Shown here: positions 9,675 to 19,248 of the stretch, in pieces | How positions within the stretch are numbered: the stretch's first letter is position 1 | How the letters are laid out: each line of letters opens with the position of its first letter | Assembly (NCBI RefSeq): GCF_023100945.1 | Contig: NZ_CP064689.1 | Location: forward strand, 5,562,001-5,626,000 | Length of the DNA: 64,000 bases | DNA from: Bradyrhizobium sp. 200 | GTDB lineage: Bacteria > Pseudomonadota > Alphaproteobacteria > Rhizobiales > Xanthobacteraceae | Direction of reading: 5' to 3' | The notes under the pieces: model-generated | The model's input: the letters and a program-made list of their open reading frames with translations, nothing else | What the model was told of the DNA's origin: nothing | Database searches by the model: none | Position numbers and translations under genes: made by a program

Positions 9675-10042
9675 GCGATACGATCTTCATCACCGGCGTC
9701 GTTATCCATGCCCGCCACGGCGTGATGGAGCACGAGACCGAAGTCGGGCAGCGTTTTGTCATCGATCTCGAACTTTCCATCGACCTGTCGGAATCCTCAC
9801 ACACCGACCGGCTGTCCGACACCGTGTCCTACGCCAGCGTGGTCGCGACCGCGACCGCAGCGTTCAAGAACACCAATTACAAACTTCTGGAACGCGCGGC
9901 CGGTGCCGTTTCGGACGCGATATTCGCAACTTTTCCGCGCATCCATGCGGTCAAGGTCACCGTTCACAAGCCGCATGCGCCGATCGCCGCGATCTTCGAG
10001 GATGTCGGCGTGGTGCTGATGCGCAAGCGGCCAGCGCCCTGA
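9671..10042 (+). CDS. folB: Dihydroneopterin aldolase
   Basis: The 123-residue protein has the FolB tunnelling fold and the family motif ARHGVMEHETEVGQRF near the N-terminus, with the catalytic Lys in the VTVHKPHAP segment close to the C-terminus. It cleaves 7,8-dihydroneopterin to 6-hydroxymethyl-7,8-dihydropterin and glycolaldehyde, the step before FolK. The start overlaps the folP stop by four bases, and one base separates its stop from folK, implying translational coupling. Confidence 0.95.
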   Translation: MSDTIFITGVVIHARHGVMEHETEVGQRFVIDLELSIDLSESSHTDRLSDTVSYASVVATATAAFKNTNYKLLERAAGAVSDAIFATFPRIHAVKVTVHKPHAPIAAIFEDVGVVLMRKRPAP

Positions 10043-10043
10043 C

Positions 10044-10535
10044 ATGGCGGATGTGCTGATCGCGCTCGGCGGCAATGTCGGCGACGTCCGCGCGACATTC
10101 CGGAAAGCCATCTCCAATATCTGCGGCATGACACAGGCCGCGCTGCTCGCGCGCTCCTCCGACTACACCACCCCGCCCTGGGGCGAGGAACACCAGGCGC
10201 CCTTTACCAACGCCTGCATCGAGATCGAAACCAGCCTCGATCCGCATGCGCTGCTGTTCACGCTGCACAAGATCGAGAAGAAATTCGGCCGCGACCGCGC
10301 CCACGAGACGCGCTGGGGCCCGCGCACCCTCGACCTCGATCTGATTGCCTATGATGACGTCAGGCTCGACAAGCCGGAACTGACGCTGCCGCATCCGCGG
10401 GCTTTCGAGCGGGCCTTTGTGCTGGTGCCGCTGGCCGAAATCGCCCCCGACCGTGTCATTGCGGGACGGCGCGTTAGCGACGCGCTGGCAGAGCTTTCAA
10501 CCGAGGGTATCCAGCGGTTGCCTGACCTCGATTGA
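10044..10535 (+). CDS. folK: 6-hydroxymethyl-dihydropterin pyrophosphokinase
   Basis: The 163-residue enzyme transfers diphosphate from ATP to 6-hydroxymethyl-7,8-dihydropterin, making the FolP substrate. It shows the ALGGNVGD N-terminal strand and the HPPK signature RWGPRTLDLDLIAYDD with its Mg-binding Asp residues, then LPHPRAFERAFVLVPL. It is the last gene of the folP-folB-folK unit; the next gene starts 84 bases on and belongs to another pathway. Confidence 0.97.
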   Translation: MADVLIALGGNVGDVRATFRKAISNICGMTQAALLARSSDYTTPPWGEEHQAPFTNACIEIETSLDPHALLFTLHKIEKKFGRDRAHETRWGPRTLDLDLIAYDDVRLDKPELTLPHPRAFERAFVLVPLAEIAPDRVIAGRRVSDALAELSTEGIQRLPDLD

Positions 10536-10619
10536 CCCCGAAAGACCCCAAAACAACCGTTTGGCTTGGCGACCGCCCCGTGGCAATTTCCGGCTAAATC
10601 AAGAGACGACCAGGGAATA

Positions 10620-12497
10620 ATGGGCCGGATGACCAATACTGATGAGCTGACACTGGCCGCGGAGTTTCCGCAGGCGACCTACGAGGACTGGCGCAAGCTG
10701 GTCGACGGGGTGCTGAAGGGCGCGCCGTTCGAGAAACTGGTCGCCAAGACGTCCGACGGGTTGAAGATCGATCCGATCTATCCCCGCGCGAAAGGAGCCA
10801 CGCCGGTCGCCGGCCGTGCGGCGGCTGCGCCCTGGCAAATCATGCAGCGGATCGATCATCCCGATGCGAAAGCTGCCAACGCCCAGGCGCTGCACGATCT
10901 TGAGAACGGTGCGACGGGACTGACTCTCGTGTTCGCCGGCGCCAATGGCGCCCACGGGTTTGGACTGGATCCTTCGGCGGAGGCGGTCGCGCAGGTTCTC
11001 GACGGCATCTATCTCGATGCCGGCATCGGCATCGAGGTTCAGATCGGCCCGCAGTCGCGAATGGCGGCCATCCACATCGCCGAATACATCAAGCGCAAAG
11101 GCCTTGATCCCGCGGCCTGCGACATCCGCTTCGGCCTCGATCCGCTCGGATCCTGTGCGGTGTGGGGCTCCAGTCCCTATAGTTGGGAAGAGATCGTGCC
11201 CGCAGTCACCGGCGCGATCAAAGGCCTTGCCACAATGGGCTTCAAGGGCCCGCTCGCCGCTGCCGACGGCCGCGTGATCCATGATGCCGGCGGATCGGAA
11301 GTGCAGGAACTGGCGTTTGTGCTCGCCGCCGGCGTCGCCTATCTGCGCGCGATCGAGCAGGCCGGGATTGCGCTCGAAGACGCTCAAGGCATGGTCTATG
11401 CGCGGCTCAGCGCGGACGCGGACCAGTTCCTGACACTGGCAAAATTCCGGGCGCTGCGGCTGCTGTGGGCGCGGATCGAACAGGCCTGCGGGCTCACGCC
11501 CAAACCGCTGTTCATTGCTGCCGATACCGCCTGGCGGATGCTGACGCAGCGCGACGCCTACGTGAACATGCTGCGCGCGACGATGGCGACCTTCTCCGCC
11601 GGCCTCGGCGGCGCCAACGCCATCACCGTGTTGCCGCACACGCTGGCGTTAGGATTGCCTGATCCATTCGCGCGGCGCGTTGCGCGCAACACCCAACTGG
11701 TGCTGCTGGAAGAGTCCAACCTCGCCAAGGTGAGCGATCCCGCGGCCGGCTCCGGCGGCATCGAAACATTGACCAGGCAACTCTGCGAATCCGCGTGGTC
11801 GCTGTTTCAGGAGATCGAAAAGGCCGGCGGCATATTCGCCGCACTCGAACAAAACCTGGTCCAGCGCAAGGTCGCCGCAACGCGCGCCGCACGCGAGGCC
11901 AATATCGCCAAGCGACGTGTCGTGCTGACGGGCGCGAGCGAATTTCCGAACCTGCATGAGGCTGAGATCGCTGTCCTTGATGCGACACCGGTCGTGCTGC
12001 CGTCCTATGGCGAGGCAAAGTTCAAATTCGATGCGCTGGCGCCGATGCGGCTGGCCGCGCCGTTCGAGGCACTGCGCGACAAATCGGACGAAAGGCTCAA
12101 GGCATCAGGCGCGCGGCCAAAAATCTTCCTTGCCAATCTCGGCACGGCCGCCGACTTCACCGCGCGCGCCACCTTTGCCAAGAGCTTCTTCGGGACCGGC
12201 GGCATCGAGGCGATCGACACTCAGGGCTTTGCCGACCCGGCGGCGCTCGCCGCCACGTTCAAGACGTCGGGCACGGCTATCGCGTGCCTGTGTTCGTCCG
12301 ACAAGGTCTATGCGGAACATGCGGCCGCCGCCGCCAAGGCCCTTCAAGCCGCCGGCGCCAAGCATATCTATCTGGCAGGCCGGCCCGGCGAACAGGAAGC
12401 CGCCCTGCGCGGGGCCGGCGTCGGCGATTTCATCTTTGCCGGCGGCGATGCGCTGGCGATGCTGCAGGAAGCCTGGCGGCGGATGGAGGGAACATGA
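10620..12497 (+). CDS. mutA: Methylmalonyl-CoA mutase, small (beta) subunit
   Basis: The product of about 625 residues matches the non-catalytic small subunit of heterodimeric methylmalonyl-CoA mutase. The TIM-barrel half is recognisable, but in the C-terminal cobalamin-like domain the B12-binding DxHxxG motif is absent (the region reads ANLGTAADF), as expected for this subunit. It partners the large subunit at 13353 to convert methylmalonyl-CoA to succinyl-CoA. Starts at 10620 or 10629 (ATG) both fit; the first follows CAGGGA. The stop overlaps the GFA start by four bases. Separation of the two subunit genes by two small genes is unusual. Confidence 0.93.
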   Translation: MGRMTNTDELTLAAEFPQATYEDWRKLVDGVLKGAPFEKLVAKTSDGLKIDPIYPRAKGATPVAGRAAAAPWQIMQRIDHPDAKAANAQALHDLENGATGLTLVFAGANGAHGFGLDPSAEAVAQVLDGIYLDAGIGIEVQIGPQSRMAAIHIAEYIKRKGLDPAACDIRFGLDPLGSCAVWGSSPYSWEEIVPAVTGAIKGLATMGFKGPLAAADGRVIHDAGGSEVQELAFVLAAGVAYLRAIEQAGIALEDAQGMVYARLSADADQFLTLAKFRALRLLWARIEQACGLTPKPLFIAADTAWRMLTQRDAYVNMLRATMATFSAGLGGANAITVLPHTLALGLPDPFARRVARNTQLVLLEESNLAKVSDPAAGSGGIETLTRQLCESAWSLFQEIEKAGGIFAALEQNLVQRKVAATRAAREANIAKRRVVLTGASEFPNLHEAEIAVLDATPVVLPSYGEAKFKFDALAPMRLAAPFEALRDKSDERLKASGARPKIFLANLGTAADFTARATFAKSFFGTGGIEAIDTQGFADPAALAATFKTSGTAIACLCSSDKVYAEHAAAAAKALQAAGAKHIYLAGRPGEQEAALRGAGVGDFIFAGGDALAMLQEAWRRMEGT

Positions 12498-12958
12498 CAT
12501 CGGACAGAAAGGCTATTCTGACCGGCGGCTGTCAGTGCGGCGCGGTACGCTTCGCCGTATACGCGACCCCTGTGAAAATAGGGCTGTGTCATTGTCGGAT
12601 GTGCCAGAAAGCCGTGGGCGGCCCATTCATATCGCTCGCCGAGGTCAAGCACGAGGATTTTGCGTGGACACACGGCAAACCGGCAACCTTCCGCTCGTCA
12701 TCGATCGCCGAGCGCGATTTCTGTGCTGCCTGCGGAACGCCACTCAGTTATCGGGCGATCGGTGGAGACATCATTGAGCTCACCACCGGCAGCTTCGACC
12801 GGCCGGACCTCGTCGTTCCGACCTACGCCACGGGCACCGAGTCCCATTTGGCTTGGGTCGGCAGGATTGCCTATCTACCTGGCCGGAGCACGCTTGAAGC
12901 TGCCGGTGCCGAAAAGCTTAACCGCATCGTCAGCCACCAGCATCCGGACCATGATTAG
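12494..12958 (+). CDS. GFA family (glutathione-dependent formaldehyde-activating-like) protein
   Basis: This 154-residue protein has the complete set of zinc-binding cysteines of the GFA/CENP-V fold: CQCG near residue 14, CHCRMC near 34 and CAACG near 79. Family members bind glutathione or act on small thiol adducts, but most, including this subgroup, have no proven substrate. The start is fixed by the ATGA overlap with mutA, and a longer upstream frame is spurious. Position between the two mutase subunit genes suggests cotranscription rather than shared chemistry. Confidence 0.85.
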   Translation: MTSDRKAILTGGCQCGAVRFAVYATPVKIGLCHCRMCQKAVGGPFISLAEVKHEDFAWTHGKPATFRSSSIAERDFCAACGTPLSYRAIGGDIIELTTGSFDRPDLVVPTYATGTESHLAWVGRIAYLPGRSTLEAAGAEKLNRIVSHQHPDHD

Positions 12959-13026
12959 GGGTGGCGTAACAAATGGCGTTTCGTGATAGATTCTGCACAA
13001 TAGCTAGGTGAAATGGCCCGGGACGC

Positions 13027-13356
13027 ATGTTCATAAATCTTCGGTCTGATCTGGCAAGGCTTGACGATGCGGAGATCGCGAAAGCGCTTGAACTGCGGTG
13101 GGATGAATTTGAAACAGCGAGAAAGAAATCAAGAAGCAAGTTGCGGCTTTCGATGCGTGGTCCAATTAGACACCGTTGGGCCTATCGGTTCCTATCCTTG
13201 GGATGCGTGACTGGGCCTGGATTTTCGCTCTATCTGGGGAATATCTGGTTAGGGATCGCTTCCTATGAGAAGTTGCATTTGACGATGTGTGAAATACGCG
13301 ACTTGCAGGATGAAATTAAGAAGCGTTTGGCGAAACGAGAAGCTGCAACGATATGA
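13027..13356 (+). CDS. Hypothetical protein of atypical composition
   Basis: I do not recognise this 109-residue product. It has a basic N-terminal half ([17 protein letters not shown]), a central hydrophobic stretch around residues 53-78 that could be a membrane segment, and a charged C-terminal helix. Base composition is visibly lower in G+C than both neighbours and codon choice is less biased, suggesting a separate origin. Its stop overlaps the scpA start as ATGA, so it is translationally coupled to the mutase large subunit. A GGGACGC stretch precedes the ATG. Confidence 0.55.
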   Translation: MFINLRSDLARLDDAEIAKALELRWDEFETARKKSRSKLRLSMRGPIRHRWAYRFLSLGCVTGPGFSLYLGNIWLGIASYEKLHLTMCEIRDLQDEIKKRLAKREAATI

Positions 13357-15509
13357 GCCGCATACCGAACTTTGCGAATATCGCCTTTGAATCCACCGCG
13401 CCCGCGCAGCCCGCCGGTAGTGCCGAGCCGTGGCTGACGCCGGAGGGCATTCCGGTCAAGCCCGGCTACAGCGAGGCCGATCTCGAAGGTATCGACTTTC
13501 TGGAGACCTGGCCGGGCGTTGCGCCCTACCTCCGCGGCCCCTACCCGACCATGTATGTCAACCAGCCCTGGACCATCCGTCAGTACGCCGGATTCTCGAC
13601 GGCGGAAGATTCCAACGCGTTCTATCGCCGTAACCTCGCCGCCGGACAGAAAGGCCTCTCGGTCGCGTTCGACCTCGCCACCCACCGCGGCTATGACTCG
13701 GATCATCCGCGCGTCTCCGGCGACGTCGGCATGGCGGGCGTCGCGATCGATTCCATCTACGACATGCGCACGCTGTTTGCGGGCATTCCGCTCGACCAGA
13801 TGAGCGTGTCGATGACCATGAACGGCGCGGTGCTGCCGATCCTCGCGCTGTTCGTCGCGGCGGCCGAGGAACAGGGCGTGCCGCCCGAGAAACTGTCGGG
13901 CACCATTCAGAACGACATTCTGAAAGAGTTCATGGTGCGCAACACCTATATCTATCCACCTGGCCCCTCGATGCGGATCATCTCCGACATTTTTGCGTAC
14001 ACCTCGCAAAAAATGCCGAAGTACAATTCGATCTCGATCTCCGGCTATCACATGCAGGAGGCCGGCGCTACGCAGGACCTCGAGCTCGCCTATACGGTGG
14101 CCGACGGCGTCGAATACTTACGCGCCGGGCTTGCCGCGGGCCTCGACGTCGACCGCTTCGCGCCGCGGCTGTCGTTCTTCTGGGCGATCGGCATGAACTT
14201 CTTCATGGAAGTCGCCAAGATGCGCGCCGCGCGGCTGCTCTGGGCCAAGCTGCTGACGCAGTTCAACCCGAAGGACCCGCGCTCGCTCTCGCTGCGCACG
14301 CATTGCCAGACCTCCGGCTGGTCGCTGACCGCGCAGGACGTCTTCAACAATGTGATGCGCACCACGATCGAGGCGATGGCGGCGACGCAAGGCCATACGC
14401 AATCGCTGCACACCAACGCGCTCGACGAAGCCCTGGCTCTGCCGACCGACTTCTCCGCCCGCATCGCGCGCAACACGCAATTGTTCCTGCAGCAGGAAAG
14501 CGGCACCAACCGCATCATCGATCCCTGGGGCGGCTCGTACTATGTCGAACGGCTGACCCGCGATCTCGCCGTGAAAGCCTGGGGACACATCCAGGAAGTC
14601 GAGGCGCTCGGCGGCATGGCCAAGGCGATCGAGGCCGGCGTGCCCAAGCTGCGCATCGAGGAAGCCTCCGCCAAGACGCAGGCGCGGATCGATGCCGGGC
14701 GGCAGGCCGTGATCGGCGTCAACAAATACAAGCCGGTCAACGAAGCCGCGATCGACGTGCTCAAGGTGGAGAACTCCACCGTGCGGCGGCTGCAGATCGA
14801 CAAGCTGAAGCGGCTGCGCTCCGAGCGCGACCAGAAGGAAGTCGATTCTGCGCTTGCCGCGCTGACGCGCAGCGCCGGCGAAGGCAACGGCAATCTGCTG
14901 GCGCTCGCGATCGACGCGGCGCGCGCGAAAGCCACCGTCGGCGAAATTTCGGACGCGATGGAAAAAGTGTTCGGCCGTCACCGCGCTGAAATCAAGTCCA
15001 TTACCGGCGTCTACAAGCGGGAGGCGTCCGCCATGTCCAACCGGGTCGAAAAGGTGCAGGAACTGATCGATGCGTTCGAGAATGCCGAGGGCCGCCGCCC
15101 CCGCATCCTCGTCGCCAAGATCGGTCAGGACGGCCACGACCGCGGCCAGAAGGTGATCGCATCTGCGTTCGCCGATGTCGGCTTCGACGTCGATATCGGG
15201 CCGCTGTTCGCCACCGCCGACGAGGCGGCGCGTCAGGCAGTGGAGAACGACGTGCATATTCTCGGCGTGTCGTCGCTGGCGGCCGCCCACCTCACCGCGG
15301 TGCCGGAACTCAAGGCCGCGCTGAAGAAGCACGGCCGCGAGGACATCATGATCATCATCGGCGGCGTGGTGCCGCCGCAGGATTATGAGGCGCTGTACAA
15401 GGCCGGCGCGGAAGCGATCTTCCCGCCGGGCACGGTGATCTCCGATGCTGCGGAAGAACTGATTCGCAAGCTCAACGCAAGGCTAGGCCATAGCGAGGCG
15501 GCGGAGTAG
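13353..15509 (+). CDS. scpA: Methylmalonyl-CoA mutase, large (alpha) subunit
   Basis: The 718-residue catalytic subunit isomerises (R)-methylmalonyl-CoA to succinyl-CoA using adenosylcobalamin, the last step feeding propionyl-CoA carbon into the TCA cycle. The TIM barrel spans roughly residues 50-560. The C-terminal Rossmann-like domain contains the base-off B12 motif DGHDRG with Asp593, His595 and Gly598, and a downstream GG turn (IIIGGVVPP). Length is normal for bacterial alpha subunits. It starts inside the stop of the preceding small gene. The MeaB chaperone gene is about 6 kb downstream. Confidence 0.96.
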   Translation: MSRIPNFANIAFESTAPAQPAGSAEPWLTPEGIPVKPGYSEADLEGIDFLETWPGVAPYLRGPYPTMYVNQPWTIRQYAGFSTAEDSNAFYRRNLAAGQKGLSVAFDLATHRGYDSDHPRVSGDVGMAGVAIDSIYDMRTLFAGIPLDQMSVSMTMNGAVLPILALFVAAAEEQGVPPEKLSGTIQNDILKEFMVRNTYIYPPGPSMRIISDIFAYTSQKMPKYNSISISGYHMQEAGATQDLELAYTVADGVEYLRAGLAAGLDVDRFAPRLSFFWAIGMNFFMEVAKMRAARLLWAKLLTQFNPKDPRSLSLRTHCQTSGWSLTAQDVFNNVMRTTIEAMAATQGHTQSLHTNALDEALALPTDFSARIARNTQLFLQQESGTNRIIDPWGGSYYVERLTRDLAVKAWGHIQEVEALGGMAKAIEAGVPKLRIEEASAKTQARIDAGRQAVIGVNKYKPVNEAAIDVLKVENSTVRRLQIDKLKRLRSERDQKEVDSALAALTRSAGEGNGNLLALAIDAARAKATVGEISDAMEKVFGRHRAEIKSITGVYKREASAMSNRVEKVQELIDAFENAEGRRPRILVAKIGQDGHDRGQKVIASAFADVGFDVDIGPLFATADEAARQAVENDVHILGVSSLAAAHLTAVPELKAALKKHGREDIMIIIGGVVPPQDYEALYKAGAEAIFPPGTVISDAAEELIRKLNARLGHSEAAE

Positions 15510-15544
15510 CTGCACGGCCGCCGCGATTGTGTTAGGATCGAGCC

Positions 15545-15859
15545 ATGAGTGATGTTGTCGACATTCCACTGGGCACGATCATCGCAAGGCTCCGCGATAT
15601 CGAGCCCGCGATAAGGACGCAAGGCGTCACGCGACTAGCCGTTTTCGGCTCGCGTGCGCGCGGGGATGCGCGCCCTGACAGTGACCTCGACGTCCTGGTC
15701 GATACGACCTCCCGTGGAGAAACGCCACCATTCGACCTCTTTAAGATTCAACATTTGATCGAAGATGCAACGGGGATTCACGCCCAGATTTCGCTGCGGG
15801 AGATGCTGAAACCGCGTTTGGCGGACCGCATAGCCGACGATCTAGTCCAGGTGTTCTGA
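15545..15859 (+). CDS. MntA-like minimal nucleotidyltransferase
   Basis: The 104-residue protein has the minimal nucleotidyltransferase signature GSRARGDARPDSDLD (about residues 37-51), with the GS motif and the two metal-binding Asp residues intact. Such proteins are usually paired with a HEPN/HepT RNase and, in the studied MntA-HepT systems, act as antitoxins by adenylylating the toxin. The HepT-like gene starts two bases after the stop, the usual order for this pair, but its frame is broken here. Composition is lower in G+C than the adjacent mutase gene. Confidence 0.8.
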   Translation: MSDVVDIPLGTIIARLRDIEPAIRTQGVTRLAVFGSRARGDARPDSDLDVLVDTTSRGETPPFDLFKIQHLIEDATGIHAQISLREMLKPRLADRIADDLVQVF

Positions 15860-15860
15860 A

Positions 15861-16201
15861 ATGCCTCCCAGCGTCGAAGATCGGTTGCGGGACGTTTTGG
15901 AGGCTATTCTGGATATTGAGGCGATGCTTGCGGATATGAGCCTTGAGCAATTCAGCGCTGACAATGTCCGCCGGATGGCTGCCGAGCGGTATCTCGAAAT
16001 CGCATGCGAGGCGGCGCGCCATCTTCCCAATGACGTCAAACAGAGAGCTTCGATTGGCGCAAGATGAATGATTTCGCCAATTTGCTGCGTCACGCAGCAT
16101 ATCACAACACCAAGGTTGAAATTGTCTGGGACATCATTCGGAATCATTTGCCGCTCTTGAAAGCATTTGTGGAAGTTCAAATCGACTCTCGCGGAAAATG
16201 A
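15861..16201 (+). pseudogene. Frameshifted HepT-like (DUF86, HEPN) gene
   Basis: The first frame gives 68 residues that match the N-terminal half of HepT-like DUF86 proteins up to ARHLPNDVKQRAS, then stops at 16065-16067. Another frame, from about 16045 to the TGA at 16199-16201, gives the expected C-terminal half: FDWRKMNDFANLLRH, then EIVWDIIRNHLPLLK. The joint is at about 16044-16052 and fits loss of one base or gain of two. The HEPN-type R-x4-H residues (RHAAYH) lie after the break, so the unshifted product lacks the active site. Programmed frameshifting is possible, but no clear slippery run is present. Confidence 0.75.
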
Positions 16202-16239
16202 TCCGCAGTCCTACGAGCAGCAACCTGACCCCTCATTCT

Positions 16240-17016
16240 ATGATCCGAACGCTCGGAGCTTTCCTAACCACCTTCCTGGCCGGTGTGATGATCTCGGCGT
16301 TTGCCGCCGAGCCCACGCCGGACTTTTCCGTCAAGACCAAATCGATCGAGGCCAGCGTCGTCCTCGACGCGAAGATCAAGGCCGATCCGGCGCTGGCGGC
16401 GAATTGCCTTGCCGAGGGCAAGAAGTGGGCGGAGAAGAACCGCGCCGATGCCGACAAGGAGCGCAAGCAGGACCCTGAGCTGTTTCGCAACGGCCCGTGG
16501 ACCATGGAGCGGAAATACGAGACGCGCTCGGTGGTCGACGGCCGCTATGTCAGCATCGTCAGGGGCGACTGCGAATATACGGGCGGCGCACACCCCAACA
16601 GCTCGTCTGACACGATCCTGTGGGACAGGTCAGCAGGCAAACGCATCAGCATCCGTCCGTTCTTCAACGAAACAGCCGACAACGGCCCGACGCTGAAAGC
16701 GATGCGGCAAGGCGTCATTGCGTCCCTCGCGGCCGAGAAAAAGAAACGCGGCGCGGAAGGCATGGATGCCAGCGCCATCGAAGCCATCGAGCCAAAGCTT
16801 CTCAAGATCGGGCCGGTCTCGCTGGCGCCATCGACCGAGGACGGCAGGAGCTCCGGCCTGACCTTTCACTATTCACCTTACGCGGTCGGCTCCTACGCCG
16901 AAGGCGAGTACATCGCCTTCGTGCCGTGGGAGACGCTGAAGCCATATCTGACGCCGGAAGGCGCTAGGATTTTCGGCGGCGCGCGACCGAAGGACGACGA
17001 AGAACGGCCGCAGTGA
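16240..17016 (+). CDS. Exported DUF3298/RsiV-like domain protein
   Basis: The ATG at 16240 is chosen because it directly begins a good signal peptide (MIRTLGAFLTTFLAGVMISAF, cleaved near FAAEPT); an upstream in-frame ATG at 16198 would add a poor leader. The mature 230-odd residues have a middle segment with a GGAHP turn and a C-terminal YSPYAVGSYAEGEYIA stretch, typical of DUF3298 domains found in RsiV and PdaC-like envelope proteins. A periplasmic, perhaps glycan-related role is likely, but the exact function is unknown. No operon partner is obvious. Confidence 0.72.
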   Translation: MIRTLGAFLTTFLAGVMISAFAAEPTPDFSVKTKSIEASVVLDAKIKADPALAANCLAEGKKWAEKNRADADKERKQDPELFRNGPWTMERKYETRSVVDGRYVSIVRGDCEYTGGAHPNSSSDTILWDRSAGKRISIRPFFNETADNGPTLKAMRQGVIASLAAEKKKRGAEGMDASAIEAIEPKLLKIGPVSLAPSTEDGRSSGLTFHYSPYAVGSYAEGEYIAFVPWETLKPYLTPEGARIFGGARPKDDEERPQ

Positions 17017-17186
17017 CGGCTGCACCACACCCATGCAGTGCGGCCTAACGCCCTTTCGAGCGGGTGGGCCTGCGATGGGCGGTGTCGCCAGGGGCACCGT
17101 GGCTGTCGCCTTGCGATGAAGGCATCGAGATCGATGGCCTCAAGTGCCCCCGGGGTAGAACACCCTGATTTTGGATGCGTCGATGC

Positions 17187-17360
17187 TCACGCAGCAGCAT
17201 CAAGGCCGACGCTTTGCCGCAATTCCTCCAGCTCCGCCTCTAAATCCAGAACGATATCGTGTAGCAAACGTGCAGCGAGCGGATCGGTGGTTTCCTCCTC
17301 CATCGCTCGATAGCGTGCCACCTGATTTCTGCGCTCCTTCCAACTTTCGCTGTCAGTCAT
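17187..17360 (-). CDS. Small conserved-looking hypothetical protein
   Basis: The 57-residue, highly charged, helical product begins MTDSESWKERRNQVARY and includes the segment RLLHDIVLDLEAELEEL. The amphipathic C-terminal half suggests a coiled coil. An ATG at 17360 is preferred over an upstream start at 17390. Short acidic proteins of this kind are common in Bradyrhizobium genomes, but I cannot assign a function. It stands alone between the DUF3298 and SRPBCC genes. Confidence 0.5.
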   Translation of the reverse strand: MTDSESWKERRNQVARYRAMEEETTDPLAARLLHDIVLDLEAELEELRQSVGLDAAA

Positions 17361-17514
17361 GATGATGTCTCCCCATGCTCTGACCCCCAAGCGCGGGGCA
17401 CATTGACTTCCCGAATTAAGGAATTATTGCGGCGCGGAAACGGGAACCGGCGGCCGCATCGTGGAATGCCTTTCGAAATAAGGTTGGAGCTATCGCCAAA
17501 TTTTGGCTGGAGCC

Positions 17515-17985
17515 TCACGTGCGAAGGCGGCCCAGCGCGCGTTCCAGCGAATGCGTCCAGTCCGGAATCCATGACTGGAACAGCGTCTGCCAGCGATCGG
17601 CATCCTGTGGCGCGGCGTCGAGCTGCACCTTCCATTCGATGAAGGTCCGGTTGCCCTCGACGACCGGCAGCAGGTGCATCGTCCCCTCATAGCGCGTCGG
17701 TGCCGGCGCATCCGGAACGAGCCCGGCAGGAAATGGCAGCGGCTCGATCCCCGCATAGGTCAGCGAGTGCGCTTGGTCGGAATGGCCGGCGAGCCGCTGC
17801 CTGATCCAGTTGCCGAGGTAGCAGAAGCGCCTGACGGCGCCGACTTCGTCGCCGCCTCTGTTGTCCTCGATCACGCTTTCGCTGACGCCTTCGATATAGG
17901 CCGGATAGTTGTTGAAGTCGCGGATCAGGGCCCACACGGTTTCCAGGGGATGGTTCAGCACGGTGCTGTAATAGGCTGTCGTCAT
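17515..17985 (-). CDS. SRPBCC (START/polyketide cyclase-like) family protein
   Basis: The 156-residue product begins MTTAYYSTVLNHPLETVWAL, the typical first strand and helix of the Bet v1-like SRPBCC fold, followed by FNNYPAYIEGV and a C-terminal long helix ending HSLERALGRL. These proteins enclose a hydrophobic ligand pocket. The start at 17985 is supported by GGAGAGAACC just upstream; a longer frame to 18030 is rejected. The ligand is unknown and the gene appears monocistronic. Confidence 0.8.
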   Translation of the reverse strand: MTTAYYSTVLNHPLETVWALIRDFNNYPAYIEGVSESVIEDNRGGDEVGAVRRFCYLGNWIRQRLAGHSDQAHSLTYAGIEPLPFPAGLVPDAPAPTRYEGTMHLLPVVEGNRTFIEWKVQLDAAPQDADRWQTLFQSWIPDWTHSLERALGRLRT

Positions 17986-18219
17986 GGTTCTCTCCGCCAT
18001 CGATCGCGGCCCGATGACGGAGCCGCACATGGATACCTATTTTTGATACCTATTTCGGATGGCCCGATCGCCGCCACCCGATTTCCGGATGTGGCGAGAT
18101 GCCCACCGGCGACGATCCCCCCTCGCTCGCCAACGCCTTGCGACCCCAACGCAAAGCCGCCTAGAATGTCGCATCACAAGAGCGTCCGGCCTCACGGACG
18201 CCGCAGGGAGAGAGCCACC

Positions 18220-19212
18220 ATGTCCAAGATTACCCGCCGCGCCTTCGCGGCTTCATCCGTCGCTGCAGCGGCTGTCGCGGGCCTTGGTTTCAAACCGGCC
18301 TTGGCGCAGGCCTATCCGGCACGGCCGGTGACCGTGATCGTGCCGTGGGGTGCCGGCGGCGGCACTGACGCGACCGCGCGCATCGTGGCGGCGCTGCTGG
18401 AGAAGGATCTCGGGCAGCCGTTCAACGTGGTCAACCGCACCGGCGGCTCCGGCGTGGTCGGCCATTCGGCGATCGCGACCGCCCAGCCCGACGGCTACAC
18501 CATCGGCATGCTGACGGTGGAAATCTCGATGATGCACTGGCAGGGGCTCACGGAACTCGCACCCAAGAGCTACACGCCGCTGGCGCTGATGAACGAGGAT
18601 CCGCCCGGCATCCAGGTCAGTTCCGGATCGCCCTACAAGACGGTGAAAGAGCTCGCCGACGCCATCAAGGCCGCGCCTGCCGGCAAGTTCAAAGCCTCCG
18701 GCACCGGCCAGGGCGGCATCTGGCATCTCGCGTTGGTCGGCTGGATGCAGGCGATGGGACTCGCGCCGAACCACGTGGCGTGGGTGCCCTCGAATGGCGC
18801 TGCGCCGGCGATGCAGGATCTCGCGGCCGGCGGCCTCGACCTCACCACCTGCTCGGTACCGGAAGCGCGCGCCATCATCGAGGCCGGCAAGGCGCGCAGC
18901 CTCGCCGTTATGGCTACGGCGCGCAACCCTGCATTCCCCGATGTGCCGACGCTGAAGGAAGCCATGGGCATCGACTATTCGACCGGCGCGTGGCGCGGTA
19001 TTGCCGGTCCCAAGGGCATTCCGGCCGACGTTGCGACCAAGCTCACCGCGTCGCTGAAGAAGGTCTATGACTCCAAGGAGTTCAAGGACTTCATGAGCAA
19101 TCGCGGCTTCGGAACGGTCTGGGGCGACGCGTCCGAATTCGCCACCTTCATGGATAAGGGCGACGCCCAGATGGGCGTGGCGATGAAGGCCGCCGGTCTC
19201 TCGAAGGCCTGA
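18220..19212 (+). CDS. tctC: Tripartite tricarboxylate transporter substrate-binding protein (Bug/TctC)
   Basis: The 330-residue exported protein starts behind a GGGAGAGAG ribosome-binding site. Its signal sequence has an Arg pair (ITRRAFAASS), so Tat export is possible, with cleavage near ALAQA. The mature part has the Bug-family N-terminal signature YPARPVTVIVPWGAGGGTD, and the ligand-binding loops are complete. It captures a carboxylate in the periplasm for the TctB/TctA channel encoded directly downstream. The substrate is unknown; location inside a methylmalonyl-CoA region makes a short organic acid plausible, but this is inference. Confidence 0.92.
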   Translation: MSKITRRAFAASSVAAAAVAGLGFKPALAQAYPARPVTVIVPWGAGGGTDATARIVAALLEKDLGQPFNVVNRTGGSGVVGHSAIATAQPDGYTIGMLTVEISMMHWQGLTELAPKSYTPLALMNEDPPGIQVSSGSPYKTVKELADAIKAAPAGKFKASGTGQGGIWHLALVGWMQAMGLAPNHVAWVPSNGAAPAMQDLAAGGLDLTTCSVPEARAIIEAGKARSLAVMATARNPAFPDVPTLKEAMGIDYSTGAWRGIAGPKGIPADVATKLTASLKKVYDSKEFKDFMSNRGFGTVWGDASEFATFMDKGDAQMGVAMKAAGLSKA

Positions 19213-19248
19213 TCCCTCATCGGCTGATATCGTCCGCGGAGCCAGTCC

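Noticed and set aside
12284..12493. Upstream extension of the GFA protein frame
   Set aside because: It overlaps the 3' end of mutA, and the ATGA overlap at 12494 gives a normal-length GFA protein.
14118..15332. Minus-strand frame of 404 codons
   Set aside because: It is antisense to the mutase large subunit, including the cobalamin-binding region.
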